Assembly (NCBI GenBank): GCA_001516045.1
Contig: LOEW01000225.1
Location: 1-35,064, forward strand
Length of the DNA: 35,064 bases
Source of the DNA: Desulfosporosinus sp. BRH_c37
GTDB lineage: Bacteria; Bacillota; Desulfitobacteriia; Desulfitobacteriales; Desulfitobacteriaceae
Reading direction: 5' to 3'
Positions 18,600-26,237 of this stretch are shown here, piece after piece (positions within the stretch are counted from its first letter, which is position 1; each line of letters starts with the position of its first letter). The notes below the pieces were generated by a model, which was not told where the DNA came from, made no database searches, and saw nothing but the letters and a program-made list of their open reading frames with translations. The position numbers and the translations under genes were made by a program.

Positions 18600-18727
18600 T
18601 CGATATTCGTGGTTCGATGTTCGTGGTTCGAACCCTGAACTACTAACTACGAACCGAACCCCCGAATCGATGTTCGATTTTCGTTGTTCGGCATTCGAAC
18701 CACGAACTACTAACTACGAACCACGAG
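18600..18727. repeat. TTCG-rich repeat array R3, over the pgeF stop codon
   Basis: Units of TTCGTGGTTCG/TTCGATGTTCG on the left are complementary to CGAACCACGAACTAC on the right, giving a long imperfect palindrome. The last codons and the stop of pgeF (18710) lie inside it. It also forms the intergenic space before phoP. Confidence 0.9.
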
Positions 18728-19522
18728 ACGGATCCACCCTGCCATCCGTCCCGTACGAGCTCCATCCCTTCGATGAGAAAAGAACCATCCAGGATTATCT
18801 GCAGTACAGGTCGCCACCACGTCGATATTTTCCGGTAGAACACCTTTTTGCAAAAGTGTGGTCCTGTTAGCCTCCCATAAATCCAGAAGATAATGTTTAT
18901 CATCTTGTCTAGATAGAAACTGTGTCTCGTCAAAATTTTCACGAAACTGTTCGGCTACTCCTTCATCCACATAATAACAACATGGGCCAATACTTGGTCC
19001 GATCGCCACCCAGGCATTTTCAGATCGTCCTCCAGCTTTTTCTAAACACTCCAAGACTTTCTCTCCCATTTTATGGGCTGTTCCCTTCCAACCAGCGTGT
19101 GCAATTCCTACTGCCTGAATATCTGGAAAATAGAAGAAAAGAGGGACACAATCCGCAAAAAAAGCCATTAATCCAACGTCACTCTGAGTCACTAATCCGT
19201 CAACAGCTGGGATTGTCGTCTCCAATTCACGAATCCCGCGGCCCCCGTCTTCCTCACCCACCCATAACACATTTGTACCGTGAACCTGTTCGCCCACAGC
19301 TACCCTCGACCAAGGAACTTCCCATTGATCTAACCAACGCTCTCGGTTTTCCAAAACCGCAGTGGGATCATCGCCCACATGAAGCCCTAAATTAAACGTA
19401 TCATAAGGAACTTGGCTTACTCCCCCAACCCGAGTCGAGAACCCCAAATCAACCCCTTGAGCTTGCCATTTTGGAAGGGTTAAATAGTTTATACTTCCTC
19501 TTTTTTGCCATTCCCAGCTCAT
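18710..19522 (-). CDS. pgeF: Peptidoglycan editing factor PgeF (laccase-domain, YfiH family)
   Basis: This 270-residue protein of the Cu-oxidase_4/YfiH family removes misincorporated amino acids from cell wall precursors. Metal-site signatures are present: QVHG (His81), ADCVPL (Cys125) and AHAGWKGT (His142), with IGPSIGPCCYYVD near 174 and FFSHRRDGARTGRMAG near 249. The final residues (RLVVRS) are encoded within repeat R3, so the natural C-terminus may have been altered slightly. It follows ylmC across about 180 bp that could hold a small membrane protein gene. A purine nucleosidase activity has also been reported for relatives. Confidence 0.94.
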   Translation of the reverse strand: MSWEWQKRGSINYLTLPKWQAQGVDLGFSTRVGGVSQVPYDTFNLGLHVGDDPTAVLENRERWLDQWEVPWSRVAVGEQVHGTNVLWVGEEDGGRGIRELETTIPAVDGLVTQSDVGLMAFFADCVPLFFYFPDIQAVGIAHAGWKGTAHKMGEKVLECLEKAGGRSENAWVAIGPSIGPCCYYVDEGVAEQFRENFDETQFLSRQDDKHYLLDLWEANRTTLLQKGVLPENIDVVATCTADNPGWFFSHRRDGARTGRMAGWIRLVVRS

Positions 19523-19676
19523 TCCTCAAACTCCTTTGATTTCCTTTAAATATACCATTTAATGTTCCAGAGAACAAACCTGCCATTGGTCCTAGTAGGA
19601 GCACAAAATATCCTGCTCCTATCCATGATAAATAACGCATAGGGGCACGATGCTTCGTGCCCCTACCAATTTTCAT
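19449..19676 (-). CDS. Possible small membrane protein
   Basis: This 75-residue frame contains one hydrophobic segment (WIGAGYFVLLLGPMAGLFSGTL, broken in pieces) and a basic tail. ATG 19676 follows AAGGA by four bases; ATG 19638-19640 is an alternative. The first residues KIGRGTKHRAP are encoded by a dispersed GGGCACGA hairpin repeat, and its end overlaps the pgeF start by 74 bases. No family was recognised. It may be a real short protein with a repeat-modified N-terminus or simply an open frame. Confidence 0.3.
   Translation of the reverse strand: MKIGRGTKHRAPMRYLSWIGAGYFVLLLGPMAGLFSGTLNGIFKGNQRSLRNELGMAKKRKYKLFNPSKMASSRG
19642..19664. repeat. Dispersed hairpin repeat GGGGCACGA-TGCT-TCGTGCCCC, copy 1
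   Basis: This is a perfect 9-bp-arm hairpin followed by CTAC. An almost identical sequence occurs at 24787-24810. No T-tract follows in either direction, so it is not a typical terminator. Confidence 0.8.
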
Positions 19677-19700
19677 TGTGTCCTTACCTATTAACAGCGA

Positions 19701-19976
19701 TCATCGGCGATCATCATGGTCTATATTAAATTCTGGCAGATCATTGGCATCAACTAAGATGACGTCAACTCCAATTTTCTTGACACGATCCCAAGGCACA
19801 ATATAATCCTCTGACTTGCCACTGCCAAAAAGTCCCCAACTCCGCGAGGGCCCTGGCACAATAATCCCTTTGACGACCCCCCGTTCAAGATCCAAATCAA
19901 GATCTTTAATTGCCCCTAACCTTCGTCCATCCTTAACATTAACAACATCCAATAATCGTAAATCCGAGATTCGCAT
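19701..19976 (-). CDS. ylmC: YlmC/YmxH family PRC-barrel protein
   Basis: This 91-residue PRC-barrel protein starts MRISDLRLLDVVNVKDGRRLGAI and continues DLDLDLERGVVKGIIVPG, the YlmC/YmxH family pattern. These small proteins sit beside sigG in many sporulating Firmicutes; their role is poorly defined. The middle contains GLFGSGKSEDYIVPWDRVKKIGVDVILVD, which completes the barrel. It lies downstream of sigG, separated from it by repeat array R4. Confidence 0.93.
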   Translation of the reverse strand: MRISDLRLLDVVNVKDGRRLGAIKDLDLDLERGVVKGIIVPGPSRSWGLFGSGKSEDYIVPWDRVKKIGVDVILVDANDLPEFNIDHDDRR

Positions 19977-19984
19977 TGTTAGAC

Positions 19985-20323
19985 CACCCCCTAATCGAGG
20001 CTCGATGCACGAGGTCCGAAATCCGAAGTCCGAATATCGTACATCTTACATCGCGCTTCGCGCCTTATGTAATCTTATGAGGGAAGGTCTCAAAATAGCC
20101 CTGATCGAGCCTTGTGATCCGAAGTTCGACGGTCGCGCTAATGTCATCATACGAGGGAGAGACCTAAAATGGCCGTCAGTTCTAACATATTTACTCGTAG
20201 AATACAGTTTTGAATATCATGCCTCGTGTCCTAATCGAGTTTTGTGAACTCGGAGTTCGAATCGCGTTTAGTCCCTCTCGTTTCGCGCCTCGGACTTCGG
20301 ACATCGGACCTCGGACATCGTCC
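19985..20323. repeat. TTCG-rich repeat array R4, directly after sigG
   Basis: About 340 bp between sigG and ylmC hold TTCG-type units (CCGAAGTCCGAATATCG, CCTCGGACTTCGGACATCGG). There are also two imperfect 27-bp direct repeats beginning GAGGGAAGGTCTCAAAATAG (20079) and GAGGGAGAGACCTAAAATGG (20153). No credible gene is seen; the frames across it merely spell the units. The array begins right after the sigG stop codon. Confidence 0.85.
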
Positions 20324-21097
20324 TCATACGTACTTGCGCATATGTTGCATGGCGGCTTTCTCAAGACGGGATACCTGCGCCTGAGAGATTCCAATCTCAT
20401 CTGCAACCTCCATTTGAGTCTTGCCATTGAAGAACCTCAAAGACAAAATGAGCTTTTCCCGTTCACTGAGGCGTCGTAATGCTTCCCGTACGGCTAGCCC
20501 TTCAATCCAACCAGTGTCAGATTGCTTATCATCACCTATTTGATCCATTACAAAGATAGGGTCTCCTCCATCATGATAGATGGGTTCAAACAATGAAATA
20601 GGTTCTTGAATAGCATCTAAGGCAAAAATAACTTCTTCTCGCGGTAGAGAAAGCTTACTGGCTATCTCAGTTACAGTTGGTTCACGTGAGCATTCACAGA
20701 CTAATTGGTCTCTCACCTGGAGCGCCTTGTAAGCGATATCCCGCAGGGACCTGCTCACCCGTATCGGATTGTTGTCGCGCAGATAACGACGAATTTCCCC
20801 AATGATCATGGGGACTGCATAAGTAGAAAACTTAACGTTTTGTCCAAGATCAAAATTGTCGATTGCTTTCATCAAGCCAATACAACCGACCTGAAAAAGG
20901 TCATCCACATACTCTCCCCGATTGGTAAACCGCTGAATCACGCTGAGAACAAGACGGAGATTTCCATGGATTAGTTTTTCCCGAGCACTGCGATCACCTG
21001 CTTGGTAAATTACAAACAACTCTTTCATTTTAACACTGGATAAAACAGGCAACTTCGAGGTGTTCACTCCACAAATCTCAACTTTATTCAATGCCAA
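20324..21097 (-). CDS. sigG: RNA polymerase sporulation sigma factor G
   Basis: This 257-residue forespore sigma factor has the SigG-specific N-terminus NKVEICGVNTSKLPVLS. It then shows regions 2 (LVLSVIQRFTNRGEYVDDLFQVGCIGLMKAIDNFD), 3 and 4 (KTQMEVADEIGISQAQVSRLEKAA). The start is TTG at 21097, eight bases after GGGAGGTG; the position corresponds to the usual start of SigG proteins. It directs late forespore genes during sporulation. It lies 60 bp after sigE, with a sigma-F/G-like promoter in that gap. The stop codon touches repeat array R4. Confidence 0.97.
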   Translation of the reverse strand: MALNKVEICGVNTSKLPVLSSVKMKELFVIYQAGDRSAREKLIHGNLRLVLSVIQRFTNRGEYVDDLFQVGCIGLMKAIDNFDLGQNVKFSTYAVPMIIGEIRRYLRDNNPIRVSRSLRDIAYKALQVRDQLVCECSREPTVTEIASKLSLPREEVIFALDAIQEPISLFEPIYHDGGDPIFVMDQIGDDKQSDTGWIEGLAVREALRRLSEREKLILSLRFFNGKTQMEVADEIGISQAQVSRLEKAAMQHMRKYV

Positions 21098-21133
21098 ATT
21101 CCAAGCACCTCCCCAGCCAACAATTCTGTTGGG

Positions 21134-21163
21134 AAGTATGCCCTAACAAAGTTTAGGTTATTC
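21134..21163 (-). promoter_or_regulatory. Sigma-F/sigma-G-type promoter of sigG
   Basis: On the minus strand GAATA (21163-21159) is followed after 18 bp by CATACTT (21140-21134), matching the forespore sigma pattern GHATR and CATNHTA in sequence and spacing. It overlaps the sigE stop. Forespore-specific expression of sigG, rather than read-through from spoIIGA-sigE alone, would be expected. Confidence 0.6.
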
Positions 21164-21880
21164 CAATCGACAAAATTCTTTCCGTAATCTGCGAATAATC
21201 CTTTTCTCGAGACGAGAAATATAAGACTGCGAGATCCCCAGTCGATCAGCGACTTCTTTTTGTGTTTTCTCAACGCCGTTATCCAACCCAAACCTTAGTT
21301 CCATAATCGTCTTTTCTCTATTCGTTAGCCTCCCCATTGCTAAATGCAACAACTGCCGGTCTACCTGTTCTTCAATTGGCTTTGAGATTAAATCGTTATC
21401 CGTACCCAAAACATCGGATAAGAGTAATTCGTTTCCATCCCAGTCAATGTTTAGTGGTTCATCAAACGATACTTCTGAGCGAGTCTTATTGTTTCGTCTA
21501 AGATACATCAAAATTTCATTTTCAATACACCTAGAAGCATATGTTGCCAATTTTATTTTCTTCTGGGGGTCAAAAGTATTGACCGCTTTAATCAAGCCAA
21601 TTGTTCCGATAGAAACAAGATCTTCAATCCCTATACCAGTATTTTCGAATTTCCGGGCAATATACACTACTAGCCGTAAGTTGCGTTCGATTAATATATC
21701 CCGAATGGAATGGTCTCCTAATTCCAATCGTTCCAAAAGGACCCCTTCTTCATCCGAATTGAGTGGTGGCGGAAGGGCTTCACTACTTCCAACATAATAA
21801 ATTCCACTTACTCCACAGATTCTCTGAAGAAGCACGAACCATAGGCGTCTGACCTTATCTTGAACACTCCTCCACCACAT
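21158..21880 (-). CDS. sigE: RNA polymerase sporulation sigma factor E (pro-sigma-E)
   Basis: This 240-residue protein is the early mother-cell sigma factor. The N-terminal pro-sequence of about 28 residues ([23 protein letters not shown]) carries a membrane-binding amphipathic stretch, followed by the cleavage region [15 protein letters not shown]. Processing by SpoIIGA releases active sigma-E. Regions 2 ([38 protein letters not shown]) and 4 ([24 protein letters not shown]) are clear. The ATG (21880) overlaps the spoIIGA stop by one base, coupling the protease and its substrate. Confidence 0.97.
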   Translation of the reverse strand: MWWRSVQDKVRRLWFVLLQRICGVSGIYYVGSSEALPPPLNSDEEGVLLERLELGDHSIRDILIERNLRLVVYIARKFENTGIGIEDLVSIGTIGLIKAVNTFDPQKKIKLATYASRCIENEILMYLRRNNKTRSEVSFDEPLNIDWDGNELLLSDVLGTDNDLISKPIEEQVDRQLLHLAMGRLTNREKTIMELRFGLDNGVEKTQKEVADRLGISQSYISRLEKRIIRRLRKEFCRLE

Positions 21881-22797
21881 TATCTATCTCCACCTTTCTG
21901 CACATGTTCGGGGTGTATTAAAGCTTGATATTCACCCTCTGCACTTAACACTTGCTTGACGAGTGCCACGGTTGCCTTGATCTGACGAGGTCCCTTTTTG
22001 TCAATACACGTCACGCGCTCAGGCCTTATCCCCAGTAGCCAGCTCTGACGGTCAATTGCTTGAAAAGGAATGAAAACAAGGTGTTTTACTAAAATGGGAT
22101 TGACCTTCCATAATAACGGCCAAGGATCTTCGTAGTCTTTCCAAGGGATATTTAAAAAGGATCGAATATTCTCTGGCAAAGAAGCCGCGGCTACCTCCTC
22201 TTCTAGAAGAATAACCGGGAGTCCATTCAACGGATCTCGCAAATGGTTCCCAGTGTCCAGCATTGCTTTGATGCAAACAGCCCCGCGTTTTTCGCCGCCG
22301 AAATCAATTTCTAAATCATAAATAATTTGCTCCAACACTGAGTTTCTTTCCTGCCATCGCAGCCATTGTCGCTGTAAAATCCACCACATAAATGCACCTA
22401 ACGGAAGGACCCAAAGATTTTTAAGAGCCAGTAAAAAGAGGCCACCACCTAATCCGTTATCAAATTGCACCCACCCCCATGAGGCATACACAAATCCACC
22501 GAGTCCTGCCGAAAGAAGCCAGAACCCAACCATTGCCTTTAAAAAGATGTTCAATCTCCGTGTCTGAAAAGTAGCTCTAACCATAAGAAACGGAATAACC
22601 CATTTGATTATCGTGGTCCACGGAGAAGTGTAATAACAGGCTAAGACCACCGGAATTTCACCCAGTAGGACTCCGGCCAAGATTCGGTTGGGCCGGATAG
22701 GAAGGTGAATGAGTCTGCTAGTAAGAGTAAGAATAAGGGCGTCCATCCCTCCGTTAATGAGAATGTCCAGATCGAGATAAGTCTCTACTACGCCCAT
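21880..22797 (-). CDS. spoIIGA: Sporulation sigma-E factor-processing peptidase SpoIIGA
   Basis: This 305-residue membrane aspartic protease activates pro-sigma-E. The N-terminal half has about five hydrophobic segments (around residues 18-32, 38-55, 62-76, 84-104 and 117-141). The cytoplasmic protease domain starts around 155, with the catalytic aspartate in [22 protein letters not shown] (Asp181). A basic segment [30 protein letters not shown] follows. A transcription signal with TATAAT and Spo0A-box-like elements lies upstream. AAGGG is eight bases from the ATG (22797). Confidence 0.96.
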   Translation of the reverse strand: MGVVETYLDLDILINGGMDALILTLTSRLIHLPIRPNRILAGVLLGEIPVVLACYYTSPWTTIIKWVIPFLMVRATFQTRRLNIFLKAMVGFWLLSAGLGGFVYASWGWVQFDNGLGGGLFLLALKNLWVLPLGAFMWWILQRQWLRWQERNSVLEQIIYDLEIDFGGEKRGAVCIKAMLDTGNHLRDPLNGLPVILLEEEVAAASLPENIRSFLNIPWKDYEDPWPLLWKVNPILVKHLVFIPFQAIDRQSWLLGIRPERVTCIDKKGPRQIKATVALVKQVLSAEGEYQALIHPEHVQKGGDR

Positions 22798-22829
22798 CTA
22801 GTGCACCCTTTCCATACTCTTCTCTCAAG

Positions 22830-22862
22830 ATTATATCTAAAGACAGTAGTAAAAACTGTCGC
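22830..22862 (-). promoter_or_regulatory. Candidate Spo0A-activated promoter of the spoIIG operon
   Basis: On the minus strand a perfect TATAAT (22835-22830) is preceded, 21 bp upstream, by GCGACA (22862-22857), which overlaps an imperfect reverse 0A box (consensus TTCGACA). The long spacing between the two hexamers resembles the B. subtilis spoIIG promoter, where Spo0A-P compensates for a displaced -35. The TATAAT lies about 32 bp before spoIIGA. Confidence 0.55.
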
Positions 22863-22937
22863 TTTCCGTGCGTTGGAATGGAATTTTTTAGGAGAATCAA
22901 TGTCAATGCGTGTATGGATCTTTCAATGTACCCTATA

Positions 22938-22945
22938 TGTCGACA
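22938..22945. promoter_or_regulatory. Possible additional Spo0A box (palindromic TGTCGACA)
   Basis: TGTCGACA matches the 0A box TGTCGAA in six of seven positions on either strand. It sits 76 bp upstream of the -35 region, a plausible site for cooperative Spo0A-P binding. A single short match is weak evidence. Confidence 0.3.
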
Positions 22946-22998
22946 GAATGTGCCGGGTTATGGTAGAGCAAGCTTAGCTATGAGCATATACGAGCAAA

Positions 22999-23036
22999 TA
23001 AAAAACCTGCCTAGAATAGACAGTATTCTAGGCAGG
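22999..23036 (-). terminator. Strong intrinsic terminator downstream of the HTH remnant
   Basis: On the minus strand CCTGCCTAGAATA pairs perfectly with TATTCTAGGCAGG (13-bp stem, 5-base loop) and is followed by TTTTTT. It closes the ftsZ side and insulates the spoIIG promoter from upstream transcription. Confidence 0.9.
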
Positions 23037-23078
23037 TAGACGTTCACTTTGAGACTATAAGCGAATCACTGGTGTTAT

Positions 23079-23430
23079 TCACTTGGAAAATGGGTTCATA
23101 CGAATACGTATGATCAGATCGATTAATTCATCCAATAGATCGGGAGTAATTCCGGCCATTTGGGCTTTTTGAAGAGTATGCAGATAAGACAGGTTTTCTT
23201 TTTTTTTGAAAAGATGTTGGAAGTCATTTGCGCTTTTATAAGGTGCCTGAATAACTGGGTCGGATTCATCAGTAAAAAGGCAAGATAAGGGAACGTCGAG
23301 GGCTTTAGCTAATCGACAAACAGTGTCCATTCCAGTTGATTGCCGTTTGCCGGTTTCAAGCTGACTTATGAGACTGCGGGCTACTCCTGATCGTACAATT
23401 AAATGAACGGGCTTTTTTTTCCGGTATAAT
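23079..23430 (-). pseudogene. HTH (XRE-like) regulator, 5'-truncated or start-less
   Basis: The open frame from ATG 23330 gives 83 residues (MDTVCRLAKALDVPLSCLFTDE...). The same frame continues upstream as VRSGVARSLISQLETGKRQSTG, an unmistakable helix-turn-helix recognition region of the SinR/XRE type, then LYRKKKPVHLI. No ATG, GTG or TTG exists in this upstream part before the ftsZ terminator, which the frame enters. ATG 23330 lacks a ribosome site and would delete most of the DNA-binding domain. An eight-A run in the first helix (at about 23413-23420) may mark a frameshift. The C-terminal part (LSYLHTLQKAQMAGITPDLLDELIDLIIRI) could be a SinI/SinR-like oligomerisation helix. It is either a decayed gene or one with a non-standard start. 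Confidence 0.55.
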
Positions 23431-23460
23431 AAAAAGAGTCTCCCGCCAAGCGGAAGACTC
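23431..23460 (-). terminator. ftsZ terminator
   Basis: On the minus strand GAGTCTTCCGC pairs with GCGGGAGACTC around a TTG loop and is followed by TTTTTATT. It lies 24 bp after the ftsZ stop and overlaps the first helix of the HTH remnant. Confidence 0.88.
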
Positions 23461-23484
23461 CTTTGGAAAAATCGCCTTAAACTA

Positions 23485-24546
23485 TTAACGTCGACGCCTT
23501 AGAAATTCCGGAATATCAACGTCTCCTTCTTTCGATACCGGTTTGATAATATTTTCCTGGACTTTTCCAGGTGCTGCTCCAAAACCGGCCCATTGTTGAT
23601 CAAATCCAGTAGCGATCACAGTAACTCGTATTTCTTCCTTAAGGGTCTCATCAATGACCGCGCCGAAAATAATATTCGCGTCGGGGTCTGCGGCTTCCGC
23701 AATAATTCCTGCGGCTTCATTCACTTCAAAAAGAGTTAAATTAATTCCGCCAGTAATATTAAGAAGGACTCCTTTGGCGCCTTCAATCGAAGTTTCCAGC
23801 AATGGGCTAGAAATTGCTTTACGGGCAGCATCAGCGGCACGGTTTTCCCCAGTTGCTTGACCAATCCCCATCAGAGCAGAACCAGTATTCGACATAATGG
23901 TCTTAACATCAGCGAAATCCAAATTTATCAGACCTGGAACCGCAATTAAATCTGAAATTCCCTGAACTCCTTGGCGTAGAACATCATCGGCAATGCGAAA
24001 AGCTTCATGAATGGTAGTATGCTTGTCCACTACTTGCAACAATCGGTCATTCGGAATAGTTATTAGAGTATCCACTTTACTTTTTAACTCTGCGATTCCC
24101 TTTTCGGCCTGCATAGCCCGTTTACGACCTTCAAAGGTGAAGGGTCGCGTAACTACACCGACGGTTAGTGCTCCCATTTCCTTGGCCACTTCTGCAACGA
24201 CAGGTGCTCCTCCAGTACCCGTTCCGCCTCCCATCCCAGCAGTGACAAAAACCATATCCGCGCCCTTTAACACCCTAGTAAGTTCTTCACGGCTTTCTTC
24301 TGCCGCTTTAGCTCCTATTTCTGGATTTGCTCCTGCTCCAAGTCCTTTAGTTAGCTTTACCCCTATTTGTACTTTTTGGCCTGCACGGGAGAGCTGTAAG
24401 GCCTGCGAGTCAGTATTTACTGTCACAAAATCTACCCCTTGTAAGCCAGCGGTAATCATACGATTGACCGCATTGTTACCACCGCCACCAACACCAATTA
24501 CTTTGATCTCTGCAAATTGGTTTAAGTCCGTATCAAATTCTAACAT
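23485..24546 (-). CDS. ftsZ: Cell division protein FtsZ
   Basis: This 353-residue tubulin-like GTPase assembles the Z-ring. The nucleotide-binding segments are [16 protein letters not shown] near 17 and the tubulin signature [20 protein letters not shown] near 106. The T7 region [18 protein letters not shown] segment ([18 protein letters not shown]) follows near 205. The C-terminal tail ends [12 protein letters not shown], the peptide that binds SepF, FtsA and ZapA-type partners. ATG 24546 follows AGGGGG by 11 bases. It follows ftsQ and sbp; no ftsA lies upstream. A strong terminator follows the gene. Confidence 0.98.
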   Translation of the reverse strand: MLEFDTDLNQFAEIKVIGVGGGGNNAVNRMITAGLQGVDFVTVNTDSQALQLSRAGQKVQIGVKLTKGLGAGANPEIGAKAAEESREELTRVLKGADMVFVTAGMGGGTGTGGAPVVAEVAKEMGALTVGVVTRPFTFEGRKRAMQAEKGIAELKSKVDTLITIPNDRLLQVVDKHTTIHEAFRIADDVLRQGVQGISDLIAVPGLINLDFADVKTIMSNTGSALMGIGQATGENRAADAARKAISSPLLETSIEGAKGVLLNITGGINLTLFEVNEAAGIIAEAADPDANIIFGAVIDETLKEEIRVTVIATGFDQQWAGFGAAPGKVQENIIKPVSKEGDVDIPEFLRRRR

Positions 24547-24549
24547 CTA

Positions 24550-24829
24550 GGCTTAACCCCCTCGCTCATTCTGGCTTGCTATGCTTTGGAAAAGTACAGG
24601 TTATATCAAATATTCAACTGCGCCGTCCAAACACTCGCTTGTATTCACTAAAAATGCGTTTAAACATGCCCACTAATGTGCAGAATTTATCCTTTCATTA
24701 CTTTACTACACACAACGTAAGAAATTCGATGTGTTTAGGCTTTATCCCTTTTTTTTAGTAAAAACTTTCTGCAAAAATTTATGTGCGGGCACGATGCTTC
24801 GTGCCCCTACTCGTTTATAAGAGTCCAAG
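24550..24829. other. Intergenic region between sbp and ftsZ
   Basis: About 280 bp contain no credible gene. The only structured element is the dispersed hairpin at 24787-24810. The remainder is AT-rich and could hold the ftsZ promoter, which I could not place firmly. The region is where many relatives carry ftsA. Confidence 0.5.
24787..24810. repeat. Dispersed hairpin repeat GGGCACGA-TGCT-TCGTGCCC, copy 2
   Basis: A perfect 8-bp-arm hairpin followed by CCTAC, identical in its core and flank to the copy at 19642-19664. It lies 20 bp beyond the sbp stop codon. Confidence 0.8.
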
Positions 24830-25159
24830 TTATTTTTTTATCAGATGGCGTCGTATACTTCCCAAATTTGAAAATAACCGTACACCAAATGCCATGACTG
24901 CAGCCAAATATAGATCCACTCCAATGCGATCTCCGACATAGGCTAGAAAGGCTGCCAAGAGCATGTTACTAAAAAAGCCGGTTAAAAACACTGCACTGTC
25001 GAAATGATCCTCCTGTGCAGAGCGAATCCCACCTAACACGGAATCCAGAGCTGCCAATATTCCAACGGATAAGTATTTGGCATATTCGATTGGGACTGAA
25101 AATGGGCTGACATACCCGATGGCCAAGCCCAAAACTAAGCCTAATAGCGGTAACCACAT
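24830..25159 (-). CDS. sbp: Small basic protein Sbp (DUF1290)
   Basis: This 109-residue membrane protein has four hydrophobic stretches, including LLGLVLGLAIGYVS at the start and ALDSVLGGIRSAQEDHFDSAVFLTGFFSNMLLAAFLAYVGDRIGVDLYLAAVMAFGVRLFSNLG. The ALDSVLGGIRS signature is characteristic of DUF1290 proteins, which occur between divIB/ftsQ and ftsA or ftsZ in Firmicutes. Molecular role unknown; the name comes from its small size and basic nature. GGAGG lies 10 bases before the ATG. Confidence 0.93.
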   Translation of the reverse strand: MWLPLLGLVLGLAIGYVSPFSVPIEYAKYLSVGILAALDSVLGGIRSAQEDHFDSAVFLTGFFSNMLLAAFLAYVGDRIGVDLYLAAVMAFGVRLFSNLGSIRRHLIKK

Positions 25160-25179
25160 GTTTCTTCTTCCTCCCTGAC

Positions 25180-25905
25180 CTAGCGACCGATTACAGGCTT
25201 TGCCGCCGTGAAATCAATATATCGTACCCCTTGTTGAAACGACTTATACTCATTATCGCTTACAAGTTGAAAAAGAGCGTTTAATTTTGGTCTCCAGTCG
25301 TTAGCTTGTCCAAGTCGAACTTCAACCCCACTTCTTAGATACATCGTCATTTGTTGAAGGGAATCTACGTGAAGTTCCCCAATCTGAGAAAGTAATTCTG
25401 ATGGGGATTGTCCCAGCAGGTTCAGTGCTGCAGTAAGGGATGGGTTTGCCAAGTTTTGTCCCGGTCCCACAGTATCCTTGAGATTAATACCAGTAAGTAC
25501 CGGATAATCATTATTAGGCCAACTCTCTAAACGGCGTAAAAATATCCCCTGTGTATCCACCTCCAAGACTCCCTTTGGTACAACGACCAAGGCGACAGGG
25601 GTCCGTTCAGTTACTATAATGACGAGGGTATGAGGAAGCTTTCGCTGAAACTGAACGCTTTGAACAAGCGGATGTAAGGTAATTTTATGTTTTAGTGCCT
25701 CTTGATCAAATAGAAATAGGTTTTGCCCTTGAACTCCGCTGGCTAATTTTAGAATTTCACTTTCCGGACTCAGTTTAAGTCCCTGCACCATTACGTGTTG
25801 CACTGTAAAAGCACTGGACCGAATGAAAAGAGCCAAACCCAAGGAAAGTAATATAGTCAAGACAGCAACATAGAGAAAGGACGTATTCATTTTTTTGGGT
25901 TGCAT
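25180..25905 (-). CDS. ftsQ: Cell division protein FtsQ/DivIB
   Basis: This 241-residue bitopic division protein has a short cytoplasmic N-terminus and a membrane segment (LYVAVLTILLSLGLALFI). An extracytoplasmic POTRA domain (FTVQHVMVQGLKLSPESEILKLASGVQGQNLFLFD, about 33-68) and a beta-domain with VTERTPVALVVVPKGVLEVDTQG follow. The C-terminal segment has VRYIDFTAAKPVIGR, a typical conserved end. It connects the FtsBL and FtsWI septal machinery with the Z-ring. ATG 25905 is used; a second ATG at 25890 is possible. R5 repeats separate it from murA. Confidence 0.94.
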   Translation of the reverse strand: MQPKKMNTSFLYVAVLTILLSLGLALFIRSSAFTVQHVMVQGLKLSPESEILKLASGVQGQNLFLFDQEALKHKITLHPLVQSVQFQRKLPHTLVIIVTERTPVALVVVPKGVLEVDTQGIFLRRLESWPNNDYPVLTGINLKDTVGPGQNLANPSLTAALNLLGQSPSELLSQIGELHVDSLQQMTMYLRSGVEVRLGQANDWRPKLNALFQLVSDNEYKSFQQGVRYIDFTAAKPVIGR

Positions 25906-25969
25906 TTATCCCCAATTCCTCCTTATCCCAGTATAACGAATACAGTCCTGTTCTGTCTACTGCGAGGCA

Positions 25970-26237
25970 CGATGACCTTCTTTCGATGCACGATGTTCGA
26001 GGCCCGATGTTCGATTTGTCAATTCGATTCTCCGAATCGAAGTACGAATTCATTCGATGCACGATGCTCGAAGCTCGATGTCCGATTTGTCAATTCGATT
26101 CTGCGAATCGAAATACGAATTCATTCGATGCTCTAATCCCTTGATTCGAGCATTGAGGCTCGAATTCGTACCGCCTACATTAATCGTTCTGCGAACTTTG
26201 TTCGCCTTCTATTCGTGCCTCGTGCCTCGTGCCTCGA
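25970..26237 (+). repeat. TTCG-rich modular repeat array R5, directly after murA
   Basis: Two 80-bp-spaced copies of the TTCGATTC-NGC-GAATCGAA hairpin unit occur (about 26025-26045 and 26098-26118). They are followed by the GCGAACTTTGTTCGC hairpin (26190-26204) and three tandem GTGCCTC units. Its modules match R1 and R6, in the same orientation. It fills the space from the murA stop to about 65 bp before ftsQ; no gene was seen. Confidence 0.9.

Noticed and set aside
24011..24550. 179-residue plus-strand frame antisense to ftsZ
   Set aside because: It is a shadow of the ftsZ codon pattern, proline/serine-rich with no family resemblance.
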